Assembly (NCBI RefSeq): GCF_900156895.1 | Contig: NZ_FTPD01000045.1 | Location: 318,997 to 382,996 of the forward strand | Direction of reading: 5' to 3' | Source: Mesorhizobium prunaredense | GTDB taxonomy: Bacteria; Pseudomonadota; Alphaproteobacteria; Rhizobiales; Rhizobiaceae | Length of the DNA: 64,000 bases | Part shown: positions 38,961 to 48,471 of the stretch, one piece after another | How the letters are laid out: every line of letters starts with the position of its first letter | How positions within the stretch are numbered: position 1 is the stretch's first letter | The notes under the pieces: generated by a model | The model's input: only the letters and a program-made list of their open reading frames with translations | Database searches by the model: none | Told to the model about the DNA's origin: nothing | Position numbers and translations under genes: made by a program

Positions 38961-39104
38961 TCAGCCCCGGTAGCCGCGCTTGAGGTCCGCGATGATGATC
39001 TTCCTCATCTTGTACATTGCCTGAAGAACCCGCTTGGCCTTCTCCTTGTCGGGATCGCCCAGCATTTGCAGCAATGCCTTGGGCGTGATTCCGCGATTGG
39101 CTGT
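38961..39104 (-). pseudogene. VOC-family (PhnB/3-demethylubiquinone-like) C-terminal remnant
   Basis: Minus-strand reading gives ITPKALLQMLGDPDKEKAKR followed by VLQAMYKMRKIIIADLKRG and a stop at 38961, the usual C-terminal end of VOC/PhnB-like proteins. A TAA sits in frame only about 47 codons upstream (39105-39107), and no start or N-terminal part is present. The sequence between 38681 and 38960 has no recognisable gene. Confidence 0.75.
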
Positions 39105-39310
39105 TTAGCGAAATGGCGGCCAGACGCCGCGGGCGCGCAAAGCTTGACGCGACGGCGCAACCGAGCGCCGTTGAATTTTCGCACTGCCCGGCAAGTGGTT
39201 TGACGTCGGAATCGCAGCGGTTCAACATAGCGTCGGCCTTGCACAGGCCCGTGTGCTCACCACGCCAAAGCTTTAGCAGTGCGACGTGCGGTCATTCATT
39301 TTGGGCGGTG

Positions 39311-39494
39311 CTGGCTATTTAACGCGACCAGCTCCGGCTGGCGATGGGTCTCGGATTTGGCGAAGACGGCTTTCAGCTGATTCCTGGCAGTTTCGTTAGT
39401 GAACCCAACTCATCCGCGACGGCATTCAACTCTGTGTCCGATGAAACCCGGCAAGCCAGTCTCGCCTCGGCAGGGGTCAGCCCGCTCGCCTCAG
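39311..39494 (-). pseudogene. LuxR-type HTH remnant with a frameshift
   Basis: Minus-strand reading gives GLTPAEARLACRVSSDTELN and AVADELG in one frame, then in a shifted frame TNETARNQLKAVFAKSETHR and QPELVALN. Together these make a LuxR/GerE DNA-binding domain of the kind found at the C-terminus of regulators. The first frame stops at about 39373. No upstream sensor domain exists, because the phosphatase gene (stop 39491) lies directly there. Confidence 0.75.
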
Positions 39495-40078
39495 AGCCAC
39501 TCCAGGCGTCGGCCCTCCAGCCTGAGCAAGCGATCGTGCGGCACATGCAGCCTTGCGGCTTCTTTCTCGGGCATTCCCAGCACCATGCGGAACAGGGCGC
39601 GCACGACGCCGCCATGGGTCACGCAGACCGTCTGGCGGTCCAGCGCGTCGAACCACGGCTTTACCCGTTCGAGCAGCATTTGATAGCTTTCGGCGCCCTC
39701 GCCTGGCGGCAGGAAATTCCACTTGTCGAGGCGCCTCTCCCTGGCCGAGCCGATCTGCCGGGCCTCGAGTTCGGGAAAGGTGAAACCCTGCCAGTCGCCG
39801 AAACTCATTTCGACAAGGCGGGGATCGGTGCGGTAAGCTTGGGGATCGAGCCCCATCGCCATGCGAATGCGTTCCATGGTCTCACGCGTTCGCCGCATCG
39901 GGCTGGCGACAAAATCGAAATCTTCGGGGTTATGAACGAATTCGGCCAGTCGACGGCCATTGCCGGTCGCCTGCTCGCGGCCGAGCGGGTTGAGATCGGT
40001 ATCGGCCTGTCCTTGCAGCCGGGCCTCGGCGTTCCACACCGTCTGGCCATGGCGCGCGATGTAGACGAGCGGATACAT
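39491..40078 (-). CDS. Histidine phosphatase family protein (phosphoglycerate-mutase-like)
   Basis: A 195-residue protein with the catalytic motif YIARHGQTVWN, the distal His block CVTHGGVVRALF and Arg in ASPMRRTRETM. It removes phosphate from a small metabolite or protein; the target is unknown. It lies between fabI and aroC, where this family is often found in Rhizobiales. Its 3' end touches the LuxR remnant. Confidence 0.92.
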   Translation of the reverse strand: MYPLVYIARHGQTVWNAEARLQGQADTDLNPLGREQATGNGRRLAEFVHNPEDFDFVASPMRRTRETMERIRMAMGLDPQAYRTDPRLVEMSFGDWQGFTFPELEARQIGSARERRLDKWNFLPPGEGAESYQMLLERVKPWFDALDRQTVCVTHGGVVRALFRMVLGMPEKEAARLHVPHDRLLRLEGRRLEWL

Positions 40079-40132
40079 TAGGTCATCCGGAGAGCGGTCG
40101 AGAGCAGGCGGGAGGGTATATTCGAGGCGGGT

Positions 40133-40951
40133 CTATTCCTTGACGGTCGAAATATCAGGCGCGTCGACCGCCTTCATGCCGACGACATGGTAGCCGGAAT
40201 CGACATGGTGGATCTCGCCGGTGACGCCGCGTGAAAGGTTTGAAAGGAAATAGACCGCTGAATCGCCGACCTCCTCTTGCGTCACCGTCTGCTTTAGCGG
40301 CGAATTGTATTCGTTCCACTTCAATATGTAGCGAAAATCGCCGATGCCGGAGGCTGCCAGGGTCTTGATCGGACCGGCGGAGATGGCGTTGACGCGGATT
40401 TTCTTGGCGCCGAGGTCGACGGCCAGATAGCGCACGCTGGCTTCGAGCGCTGCCTTGGCAACACCCATGACATTGTAGTGCGGCATCACTTTTTCCGCAC
40501 CGTAATAAGTCAACGTCAGCAGCGAGCCGCCATCGGTCATCAGCGCCTCGGCGCGCTTGGCGATGGTGGTGAAGGAAAACACCGAAATGTCCATGGTGCG
40601 CAGGAAATTGTCGCGCGTCGTCTCGACATAGCGGCCTGTCAGCTCGTCCTTGTCGGAAAAGGCGATGGCGTGGACGAGGAAATCGAGCTTGCCCCAATGC
40701 TTGGCGATGTCGTCGAAGACCGCATCGAGCGTTGTCGGATCGGTCACATCGCAATGGCCGGCGACATGGGCGTTGAGTTCCGCCGCCAGCGGCTCGACGC
40801 GCTTCTTGAACGCCTCGCCCTGATAGGTCAGCGCGATCTCGGCGCCATGGTCGACGCAGGCCTTGGCGATGCCATAGGCGATCGACCGATTGTTCGCGAC
40901 GCCCAGGACAAGCCCGCGCTTGCCGGCCATAATGCCTTGTCCACCCGCCAT
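40133..40951 (-). CDS. fabI: Enoyl-[acyl-carrier-protein] reductase (NADH)
   Basis: A 272-residue FabI with the nucleotide site GLVLGVANNRSIAYGIAKA and the active site LLTLTYYGAEKVMPHYNVMG followed by the catalytic Lys (VAKAALEA). It carries out the last reduction in fatty acid elongation. ATG 40951 or 40930 (AGKRGLVLG next) are both possible starts. Confidence 0.97.
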   Translation of the reverse strand: MAGGQGIMAGKRGLVLGVANNRSIAYGIAKACVDHGAEIALTYQGEAFKKRVEPLAAELNAHVAGHCDVTDPTTLDAVFDDIAKHWGKLDFLVHAIAFSDKDELTGRYVETTRDNFLRTMDISVFSFTTIAKRAEALMTDGGSLLTLTYYGAEKVMPHYNVMGVAKAALEASVRYLAVDLGAKKIRVNAISAGPIKTLAASGIGDFRYILKWNEYNSPLKQTVTQEEVGDSAVYFLSNLSRGVTGEIHHVDSGYHVVGMKAVDAPDISTVKE

Positions 40952-41175
40952 GTGAGCGCTCTCCGCAAGATTTGCTGCTTCGTGAAGTGGCTATCGCACA
41001 GGCACAGAGCCCCTTCAAGCGCTCAAAACGAACAGTGCCCGCCCGGCTGACCTTCCGACCTGGAGTATCGATTGCCTGGGCGAAGCGCTTGTGGCGTGCT
41101 CAAGCGAGAATTGACGAAAAGACGGCACGCCATGCCATGCAGCAGTTCTGCAAGCGTAGTTGTGCATCGAAGCGG

Positions 41176-41921
41176 TCACTCGATCCTAAAACGAGGCGCA
41201 TCTGCCGGCGCGGAGGCCAACAGGTCGCGAACAAGTTTCCTCGTCATGAATTCACCGGCATCTTTCGCATCCGAGATGTCCATGGCGAACGCTCCGGGAC
41301 CGCCGATGACGCTGGAGCGGAAGTATTGCGCAAGTTCCGCATCCTGCCCCAGGACCAATCCGTTGATCGTGAAGCCGTCGTCGCCGCACGCGGCAGAGCG
41401 CGCGGTCATGAACATCTGCGCCAACGGAACCGACAATTTCGCGGGCGGAACAGAATCCTCGCGAGACGCGGCGCTGGCGCAAGGGTCAACAGGAGCGAAG
41501 CAAAGGCGATCGCCTCCGACATGTCTGTCAGACGATCGTGCATCGCCGCGGGATCAGCGTCGGCGTCTTGCTCCATATCGCCGCCTCCGTAATGGGTTCG
41601 GTCGATGAGCGTCACCGAAGCGAGCGCCTGAGACACGCGCGCGGCGTCCTCGGCCGAGCCGATGACGGTCCAGGGCACCAACAGGTCGAACTTGCCTTCG
41701 CTTGACCATATGAATACGGCGAACCCGATCCGACGCCGCGGGCCGGCGGTGGCGGCGCGCAGGAAGGCGGGGTGGACGAGCGCCCGCACGAGCCCGGTTT
41801 GCTGGAGCCATTCCTCATATCGGCCGATCGAGTCCGATACGTCGATTGCTGTGACGACATTGGCGTCGGTGCCCGGCACGACCGCGTTGGCCGCTGGCGA
41901 AGCGCCGCACAGGAAGACCAT
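41176..41921 (-). pseudogene. DUF1194 (von-Willebrand-like) protein, frameshifted
   Basis: The front part (41921 to about 41460) reads VVTAIDVSDSIGRYEEWLQQ and IGFAVFIWSSEGKFDLLVPW as in DUF1194 proteins, then loses homology at LAPAPRLARILF. The back part continues in another frame with VPLAQMFMTARSAACGDDGF, INGLVLG and YFRSSVIGGPGAFAMDISDA to the stop at 41176. A signal-like stretch (RRNLAAGALAPPLM) lies upstream of the first ATG, and its own ATG appears one base out of frame. So the gene has at least one, perhaps two, frameshifts. Confidence 0.75.
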
Positions 41922-42134
41922 CAGTGGCGGGGCGAGTGCGCCAGCGGCAAGGTTTCGCCGGCATAGCAGGCTTCGGCTTCACCGCCTGGTGTTCTGAACG
42001 ACGCCAGAACCTACGTGTTGGAACGGACGGAAGCGACAGCATTGGCTCCTCCAGGATTGTTCCCCGGGGGGATAACGGCTCGGAGCCAAACTTATTCCTC
42101 CTGTTCGCGCGGCCGTTTCAGCAATTCGGTTATG

Positions 42135-42830
42135 TTATGTCCGCTTCGAGAACGGCAGGCTCGGATCCAATGCCTGAAGATCCGCATCACGTCCCAGCCC
42201 GCGATAGAGGATGAACGCACAGCAACAGGCGACGGCAATCGACAGCATCTCGCCGCCGTCTTCCGCGTAGCCAACGAGCTTCGAGCCCGTCAGGAAATGC
42301 AGCATGTCCACCACTACGGCAAAGCCCACAAGACACGCGAACAGCAGCAAAAACACCGATCCGAGGCCTTGTTGCCTCGGCCTGCTTTGGTGGGATGACC
42401 ACAACAGCGGCGCCAGCAGGCCGAGCGCGACCATCGACCAGGTGATGATTTCGCCGGTGTCGCGAGCCCGCATGCCCGGCAGCGAAACCAAGTCGAATGT
42501 CGCTGCCAGCAGCAGGCCGCCGCGCTCATGGAAACGGGCGGCGTCGTCGAGCGTCACAAAACTGAAAATCAGCGACCAGGCAAGAAACATATGCTCCCTG
42601 GTTCGAAGCCAGACGCCGAACAGAAACAGGGCGCAAAGCGCGGCCTGCCCGTAGTTGAACATCTCGGGCAGCGATCCATCCCTGCTGATGTTGAGACGCG
42701 CAGGCAGGTCGTAGCGTGAAATTCCGACAGATCGAATCGCCTCGATCGCGAATGGAACGGTGATGACGAAGATATTCAGGCATATCACGATCAGCGCGAA
42801 AACCCTGCTGAGCCTGTCGTTTCGATACAT
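42135..42830 (-). CDS. Unknown six-helix membrane protein
   Basis: I do not recognise this protein. It has about six hydrophobic segments: VFALIVICLNIFVITVPFAI, ALCALFLFGVWL, LAWSLIFSFVTL, IITWSMVALGLLAPLLW, SVFLLLFACLVGFAVVVDML and MLSIAVACCCAFILY. A charged loop DDAARFHERGG lies after helix 3. ATG 42830 has GGAG at 11 bases; TTG 42923 would give 262 residues but has no clear ribosome site. It sits next to the broken DUF1194 gene in an accessory gap between fabI and the DnaJ-like gene. Confidence 0.7.
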   Translation of the reverse strand: MYRNDRLSRVFALIVICLNIFVITVPFAIEAIRSVGISRYDLPARLNISRDGSLPEMFNYGQAALCALFLFGVWLRTREHMFLAWSLIFSFVTLDDAARFHERGGLLLAATFDLVSLPGMRARDTGEIITWSMVALGLLAPLLWSSHQSRPRQQGLGSVFLLLFACLVGFAVVVDMLHFLTGSKLVGYAEDGGEMLSIAVACCCAFILYRGLGRDADLQALDPSLPFSKRT

Positions 42831-43149
42831 CGCTCGGATTTCTCCGAACGCACTTTCAAAACTCGATAACGCATGACCCAGCAATCCGACGCGCTCCTTC
42901 GTTGCTATTCGTTTGACCGACAATTTCGTTAGTCAACCAATCTGGAAACGGTGCGGCCGCGGGTTTATTCCGCCCGCAGAAAAGAAAACGTTCTCGGCGA
43001 CGAGCGACTGGCCCGCCTGGCGCGAGCCGGCCATGTTCCGGGCGGCCATCGAGCGATGTCGCGGAATGCGGCTGAGCCCTGCAATCGATCAAAACGGACA
43101 GGTGAGAGACAGGAGCGCTTGCGGCGCAGCGCGCCTTTGACGCGCCAAG

Positions 43150-44070
43150 CTAGCGTTTGCGGTTGCGCATCAACGCTTCGAGATCGCTGTCGCCACCCTC
43201 AGGCAGCATCAGCCGCACATGCGCATAGAGATCGCCATGACCCCCGACTTTTTCCGGCAGGCCCCTGCCCTTCAGCCGCAGAACCTTGTCCGAGCTCGAC
43301 CAGGCGGGAATATTGACTGCAACCTTGCCGGTCGGCGTTTCGACCGCCACCTTGGCACCCAGCACGGCATCCGGCAGCGCAACCGGCAGGTCGGCGTGGA
43401 GGTCGCGACCTTCGACACGGTAGCGCGGATGCCGCCGGAAGCGGATCTTGACCAGCGCGTCGCCCGGTTGCCCCGGCCCTTGCTCGCCTTGGCCTTTCAG
43501 CCGGATGGTCTGGCCATCCTCGACATAGGCTGGCAGCTTGACGGCGACCTTGCGCCCGTCGGGGAACATCGCCGTTACCTTCTCCGCAGTCGCCGCTTCT
43601 TCGATGGTGATGTCGAGTGTCACGTTCAGGTCGGCTCCGGACGGCGCCTGCCGGCCGGCGCCCATGCCGGCGCCGCGAGAGAAGGTCTCGCCGAAAATCT
43701 GGCTGAAGATGTCGCTGCTGCCGTCGAACGGATCGCCGCTCGGACGGCCTGAGCGAAACTCGAAACGCGAGCCGCCCGGCCCTTGCTGCCGGCGAAAACC
43801 GGCGAACGGATCGGCGCCGCCGGCGGCGCCCTCGAAGCCTTGAAAGCGCGGCTTTCCCTCGGCATCGATCTCGCCGCGATCGAAAGCCGCACGGTTCTTC
43901 TCGTCGCCGACAATCTCGTAAGCCTGGTTGGCCGCGGCAAACCGCTCCTTCGCCTTGGGATCCGGATTCTGGTCCGGATGATACTCCTTGGCGAGTTTGC
44001 GGTATGCCGATTTTATATCCTTGGCCGATGCGTTCTTGGCAACGCCCAGCACCTCATAGGGGTCGCGCAT
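43150..44070 (-). CDS. DnaJ-class chaperone (CbpA-like)
   Basis: A 306-residue protein with a J domain at residues 1-68 ([23 protein letters not shown] present), a Gly/Phe-rich linker and two C-terminal beta domains ([20 protein letters not shown]). It lacks the zinc-finger of true DnaJ, so it fits the CbpA type. It stimulates DnaK. It lies in the common rhizobial order fabI - dnaJ-like - surface lipoprotein - pdxH. Confidence 0.93.
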   Translation of the reverse strand: MRDPYEVLGVAKNASAKDIKSAYRKLAKEYHPDQNPDPKAKERFAAANQAYEIVGDEKNRAAFDRGEIDAEGKPRFQGFEGAAGGADPFAGFRRQQGPGGSRFEFRSGRPSGDPFDGSSDIFSQIFGETFSRGAGMGAGRQAPSGADLNVTLDITIEEAATAEKVTAMFPDGRKVAVKLPAYVEDGQTIRLKGQGEQGPGQPGDALVKIRFRRHPRYRVEGRDLHADLPVALPDAVLGAKVAVETPTGKVAVNIPAWSSSDKVLRLKGRGLPEKVGGHGDLYAHVRLMLPEGGDSDLEALMRNRKR

Positions 44071-44167
44071 GCTTCCTGTCCTGGAGAAGGAGTGAGTCCA
44101 CGATTGCCATCTATATGCGCTCGCATAGGAAGAAATTCCAGTAGCGCGGTCATATGATGGCGGAAAA

Positions 44168-44644
44168 TCAGAGCGCTTTGAAGTCCTGCATCCGCCAGGC
44201 GCCGGCGCCGGCCAGGCACGCCTCGCCCTTGAACAGGGCTACGCCGTCGAAGCTTTCGCGGGAGGCGGTGAAGCGGCGGCAAAGCTGGCCGTTGTCCCTG
44301 GACTCCGCCAGTTCGGTGATCGAGCCGCGCGAACCGGTATCGGAATTCGCCCAGGGAACGGCCTGCCCGCCAAGTTCCTGGATATCGGCTGAAGACACCG
44401 CGTTGCGGATCGTCGCCTGGTCCGAGGCGCGATCCTGGTCGATCGGCAAGGCAGAGGCAGGCGTGCTGCTGGTCAGGATCGTACGGTCGACCTCCGCCTG
44501 CTCCAAACTGAAGCCGCCGGCACCGCAGGCGGCAAGCAGCAAGGCGACCAGCACAATCGCGGCGGCCTTGACCGCAACCTGCGCGTTGGCCGAAGCAATA
44601 AGGCTCCATTGCCTGCTGTCAAAAAGTTGCGCGATGCGCGACAA
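44168..44644 (-). CDS. RT0821/Lpp0805 family surface lipoprotein
   Basis: About 158 residues with a lipoprotein signal ([11 protein letters not shown]) and the family's domain ([40 protein letters not shown]). No ATG is available; TTG 44644 is chosen because GGGGGAG stands about 8 bases before it; TTG 44668 is the longer option. It is an outer-membrane or surface protein of unknown role, divergent from pdxH with only 41 bp between. Confidence 0.8.
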   Translation of the reverse strand: MSRIAQLFDSRQWSLIASANAQVAVKAAAIVLVALLLAACGAGGFSLEQAEVDRTILTSSTPASALPIDQDRASDQATIRNAVSSADIQELGGQAVPWANSDTGSRGSITELAESRDNGQLCRRFTASRESFDGVALFKGEACLAGAGAWRMQDFKAL

Positions 44645-44685
44645 TCGGCAATCTCCCCCGGCCGGCAATAGAATTTGGAAAAACT

Positions 44686-45303
44686 ATGAGCGAAACTGAG
44701 TTAACAAGCGGTGACTTTGCCGAGGCTGCCGAGCCATTCCGCCTGTTTGCCGCATGGCTCGACGACGCGACGAAGAGCGAGATCAACGATCCCAACAGCG
44801 TGGCGCTGGCGACCGTCGATGCCGAGGGCATGCCGAATGTGCGGATGGTGCTGCTCAAGGGGTTCGATGAAAGCGGATTTGTGTTCTATACGAATTTCGA
44901 GAGCGCCAAAGGCCGCGAGATTCTTGGCAGCATGAAGGCGGCGATGTGCTTTCACTGGAAATCGCTGCGCCGGCAGGTGCGTGCACGGGGCCCGGTGGAG
45001 ATCGTAACCGATGTGGAGGCGGACGCGTACTACGCGACGCGTCCGCGCGGCAGCCGCATCGGGGCATGGGCGTCGAAACAGTCGCGGCCGCTGGAGAGCC
45101 GTTTCGCACTGGAAAAAGCCGTTGCCGAATACACGGCGCGCCATGCGATCGGCGAGATCCCACGACCCAAACACTGGTCGGGTTTCCGCATCGTGCCGCA
45201 GACCATCGAGTTCTGGCACGACCGGCCATTCCGGCTGCACGACCGCATTGTTTTCTCGCGCAACGCTGAGGGCGGCTGGGACAAAACAAGGCTTTATCCC
45301 TGA
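44686..45303 (+). CDS. pdxH: Pyridoxamine 5'-phosphate oxidase
   Basis: A 205-residue PdxH with the FMN-site blocks [37 protein letters not shown] and the C-terminal [20 protein letters not shown]. It oxidises PNP and PMP to PLP. Length and start are normal. Confidence 0.97.
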   Translation: MSETELTSGDFAEAAEPFRLFAAWLDDATKSEINDPNSVALATVDAEGMPNVRMVLLKGFDESGFVFYTNFESAKGREILGSMKAAMCFHWKSLRRQVRARGPVEIVTDVEADAYYATRPRGSRIGAWASKQSRPLESRFALEKAVAEYTARHAIGEIPRPKHWSGFRIVPQTIEFWHDRPFRLHDRIVFSRNAEGGWDKTRLYP

Positions 45304-45406
45304 TGGGTGGTCCGTTAGCGGCTTCACCAAAGGAGCCTGGGCAATCCCTGCCGAACCACCCTGGTTCACCAATAATTATGGTGAGCCGCAAATGAGGGTT
45401 ATTTTC

Positions 45407-45646
45407 ATGGCGGCTTTTACCGTGCGCGTCCCGGACGAAACTGCAACCAGGCATGACCAGCTTGCCGAAAAGGTCGACCGCTCGCGCTCCTATATGGCCG
45501 CGCAGGCCATTGAGGACTTCGTAGCCCGTGAGGAATGGCAACTCGCCGAGATAGAGGCCGGGTTGGCCGAAGCCAAGCGCGGCGATTTTGCCAATGGCCG
45601 TGATATAGCCGCTGTTGTCGGAAAATACGTCAAGTCGCGGAAATGA
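45407..45646 (+). CDS. Ribbon-helix-helix (CopG/ParD-like) antitoxin without a toxin
   Basis: A 79-residue protein: an RHH domain (AAFTVRVPDETATRHDQLAE, SRSYMAAQAIEDFVAREEWQ) and a ParD-like tail. ATG 45407 follows GAGGG at 8 bases; ATG 45392 is an alternative. No ParE/RelE gene follows. Instead its last codons (RK and stop) run into a 54-bp sequence copied from the neighbouring enoyl-CoA hydratase gene. Confidence 0.82.
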   Translation: MAAFTVRVPDETATRHDQLAEKVDRSRSYMAAQAIEDFVAREEWQLAEIEAGLAEAKRGDFANGRDIAAVVGKYVKSRK

Positions 45647-45690
45647 TCGCTTTCCTGGTCGATGCGGGCGACAAGATCTTCACGCGAGCT
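45637..45690 (-). pseudogene. 54-bp enoyl-CoA hydratase remnant (diverged copy)
   Basis: This segment matches 45767-45820, inside the hydratase gene, at 46 of 54 positions without gaps. Read on the minus strand it still gives SREDLVARIDQESDHFR, like SREDLVDRISQESEHFR in the intact gene. It overlaps the 3' end of the RHH antitoxin gene. Confidence 0.8.
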
Positions 45691-45700
45691 AATAGCCCAG

Positions 45701-46453
45701 CTATCCCTTCTTCCTGGTCATGAAGGCCATCAAGGCGGCGCGGGCCTCCTCGGACTTGAGCCGCGCGCGGAAATGCTCGCTTTCCTGGCTGATGCGGTCA
45801 ACGAGGTCTTCACGCGAGCCGCGCATCAGGTCACGCGCGATCTTCAGCGCCTGCGGTGGCTTGGCCGCGATCTGGCTTGCGGCGGCAAGCACGGCGGATT
45901 CGAGTTCGTTCTCCTCGACCACCGCGTAGATCAGTCCGGCCGCTTTCGCCCGCTCGGCCGAAAAACCTTCGCCCAAACCAAGCAGCGCGAAGGCGCCTTG
46001 CCGGCCGAGAATCTGCGGCGCAAGCAGGCTCGACCCGGCCTCGGGGACCAGTCCGAGATCGACGAAGGGCGTGCGGAATAGTGTGCGCGGCGTGGCGAAG
46101 GTCAGGTCGCAGTGCAGGTTGAGCGTGGTGCCGATGCCGACCGCGATGCCGTCGACGCCGGAGATCATCGGCTTTTCCGTCCTCGCCAGCGCCATCAGGA
46201 AATCCCAGACTTCGGTGCCGCCCTCGCCGCCGGTGGCGACGACCATGAAATCGGCAAGGTCGTTGCCGGACGAGAAGGCGCCTGGAACACCGAGGAAGAC
46301 ATGGACGCGGATCGCCGGATCGGCATCGCCCTCGGCAAGGGCTTTGGACATTTTCGCATACATGGCCCGCGTCAAGGCGTTCTTCTTGTCCGGTCGGTTC
46401 ATGCGGATGATCTGGATGGCGCCCTGGCGCTCGACGAGGATGTGGTCTGTCAC
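45701..46453 (-). CDS. Enoyl-CoA hydratase/isomerase family protein
   Basis: A 250-residue crotonase-fold protein: MNRPDKKNALTRAMYAKMSK, the oxyanion block VFLGVPGAFSSGNDLADF and GVDGIAVGIGTTLNLHCDLT. The GTG at 46453 follows AAAGGA and suits the family start. The catalytic Glu pair of classical hydratases is not obvious, so isomerase or another crotonase activity is possible. It is 44 bp after the acyl-CoA dehydrogenase gene, in one fatty-acid degradation unit. Confidence 0.9.
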   Translation of the reverse strand: MTDHILVERQGAIQIIRMNRPDKKNALTRAMYAKMSKALAEGDADPAIRVHVFLGVPGAFSSGNDLADFMVVATGGEGGTEVWDFLMALARTEKPMISGVDGIAVGIGTTLNLHCDLTFATPRTLFRTPFVDLGLVPEAGSSLLAPQILGRQGAFALLGLGEGFSAERAKAAGLIYAVVEENELESAVLAAASQIAAKPPQALKIARDLMRGSREDLVDRISQESEHFRARLKSEEARAALMAFMTRKKG

Positions 46454-46497
46454 GGGTGATCCTTTGTGAACGTCGTGAAACGTCGACCTGGTGGCTG

Positions 46498-48267
46498 TCA
46501 GGCAGAAATCAGTGTCTGGCCGGCAGCGGCAAGGCTGTCGGCGCCGCCGATGACACGCTCCTTCAGCGCGCCCGCCTCGCCAAGCAGGTTTTCGGCGAAG
46601 AAGCGGCAAACGGCGATGCGGCTTTGGTCGGCAAGCGCGCCGCGCGCCAGATAGGCGCCGCCCGCCGCCAACGAGATCAGCCTCAGATAAGGCGTCGCGC
46701 CGGCCAGCGCCGCGTCCGAGCGGCCGTCGGCGAGCAGCCCTTGCAGGAATCGCGTCGCCTGGCTGAGATCGTCGAGCGCCTGGTCGAGGCCATCGGCGGT
46801 GCGGCCAAAACCTTGAAGGTTCGAGGTCCGCGCTTGATTGGCGACGGCCTTCAGTTCGGCGATGTAATTATGCACATGCTCGCCGCCGCCAAGCGGCAGC
46901 TTGCGCGCCACCAGGTCTATCGCCTGGATGCCATTGGTGCCTTCGTAGATCGGCGCGATGCGCGCGTCGCGATAAAGTGCTGCCGCACCCGTCTCCTCGA
47001 TGTATCCCATGCCGCCATGCACCTGCAGCCCGAGCGAGGCGACCTCGACGCCGACATCGGTGGAAAAGGCCTTGGCCAGCGGTGTCAGCAGATTGGCGCG
47101 CTCCTGCCAATGGATGGCTTCATCGCCGACGGATACGCGCGCGTGGTCAATGGCGTGCGCGCAAGAATAGCTGATGGCGCGCGCAATCTGGGTCAGCGCC
47201 TTCATGGTCAGGAGATTGCGCTGCACGTCGGGGTGATGGACGATCGGCGCCATGCCGTTGCCGTTATAGCTCGCGGCCTTGCCTTGCCGGCGGTCATTGG
47301 CGTAGGCGAGCGCCTTCTGCGTGGCCGTTTCGGCGACCGCAACGCCCTGCATGCCGACGGCGAGCCGGGCATTGTTCATCATGGTGAACATGCAGGCGAG
47401 GCCCTTGTTTTCCTCGCCGATGAGCCAGCCGTTCGCGCCGGGGGTGATCCCTTCGAAACCGTCGCCATAGATCATGGTGCAGGTCGGCGAGGCGTGGATG
47501 CCCAATTTGTGCTCCAGCCCGGAGCAGAAGACGTCGTTGCGTGCGCCAAGCGCGCCATCGTCGCCGACCAGGAATTTCGGCACCAGAAACAGCGAGAGGC
47601 CGCGCGTGCCGGCCGGCGCGTCCGGCAGCCGCGCCAGCACCAGATGGATGATGTTGTCGGTGAAATCGTGCTCGCCATAGGTGATGAAAATCTTCTGGCC
47701 GAAGATGCGGTAGGTGCCGTCGCCGGCCGGCTCGGCGCGGGCGCGCAAGGCATTCAGATCCGAGCCCGCCTGCGGTTCGGTCAGGTTCATCGTGCCCATC
47801 CATTCGCCTGAGACGAGTTTTTCCAGGAATTTGACTTTCAGCGCCGGTGAGGCATGCTTGTCGAGCGCTTCGACCGCGCCCATTGTCAGCGTCGGGCCGA
47901 TACCGAAGGCCATGGCGGCGGAGTTCCACATTTCGAGCGCGGCGACGCCCAGCATCGTCGGCAGCGCCTGGCCGCCGAACTCCTCCGGCGCTGACAGCGC
48001 GTTCCAGCCGCCGTCGATCCAGCGGCGATAAAGTTCCTTCCAGCCGGGCGGCATGGTGACGGCAGCGCCGCTCAGCACCGCGCCTTGTTCATCGCCGATC
48101 TTGTAGAGCGGCGCGACCTCTTCGCTGGCAAAGCGGCCGGCTTCCGCCAGAATGGCGTCGACGAGGTCTTCGCCTAGGTCGCCAAAGGTGCCGGCGTCAA
48201 GCGCCGGCTTCAAGCCGGCCACATGCTTCAGCGTGAAGGCGATGTCCTCGACTGGTGCCCGGTACAT
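46498..48267 (-). CDS. Acyl-CoA dehydrogenase with C-terminal extension
   Basis: A 589-residue FAD enzyme: GTMNLTEPQAGSDLNALRAR, IFITYGEHDFTDNIIHLVLA, LQVHGGMGYIEETGAAALYR (catalytic-base region) and IAPIYEGTNGIQAIDLVARK. The extra C-terminal domain of about 130 residues marks the long AcdA type. ATG 48267 follows GGAGGAG; a start at 48294 would add nine residues. It oxidises an acyl-CoA to the enoyl-CoA, the substrate class of the next gene. Confidence 0.94.
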   Translation of the reverse strand: MYRAPVEDIAFTLKHVAGLKPALDAGTFGDLGEDLVDAILAEAGRFASEEVAPLYKIGDEQGAVLSGAAVTMPPGWKELYRRWIDGGWNALSAPEEFGGQALPTMLGVAALEMWNSAAMAFGIGPTLTMGAVEALDKHASPALKVKFLEKLVSGEWMGTMNLTEPQAGSDLNALRARAEPAGDGTYRIFGQKIFITYGEHDFTDNIIHLVLARLPDAPAGTRGLSLFLVPKFLVGDDGALGARNDVFCSGLEHKLGIHASPTCTMIYGDGFEGITPGANGWLIGEENKGLACMFTMMNNARLAVGMQGVAVAETATQKALAYANDRRQGKAASYNGNGMAPIVHHPDVQRNLLTMKALTQIARAISYSCAHAIDHARVSVGDEAIHWQERANLLTPLAKAFSTDVGVEVASLGLQVHGGMGYIEETGAAALYRDARIAPIYEGTNGIQAIDLVARKLPLGGGEHVHNYIAELKAVANQARTSNLQGFGRTADGLDQALDDLSQATRFLQGLLADGRSDAALAGATPYLRLISLAAGGAYLARGALADQSRIAVCRFFAENLLGEAGALKERVIGGADSLAAAGQTLISA

Positions 48268-48471
48268 GGCGCTCGCTCCTCCTCCGTCCGGCATGTCAAC
48301 TTAAGATCCGTGCCGGCACAAGACCATCCGCTTTTGGGTCGCCTCCCCCGCCTTCTTTTTACGTAAACGTCAAATTTTGTCACGCAGATTTTGCAATTGC
48401 TGCAGCACAGGTTAAATTCGGCAAAAGCCGGGCAGATCGACCGGCGACGGATCAACTGGATTGGACCGCCC

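Noticed and set aside
45647-45725. A 26-codon ORF overlapping the RHH antitoxin stop as a possible toxin
   Set aside because: Its first half is the antisense of the hydratase-derived copy and it lacks any toxin fold or length.
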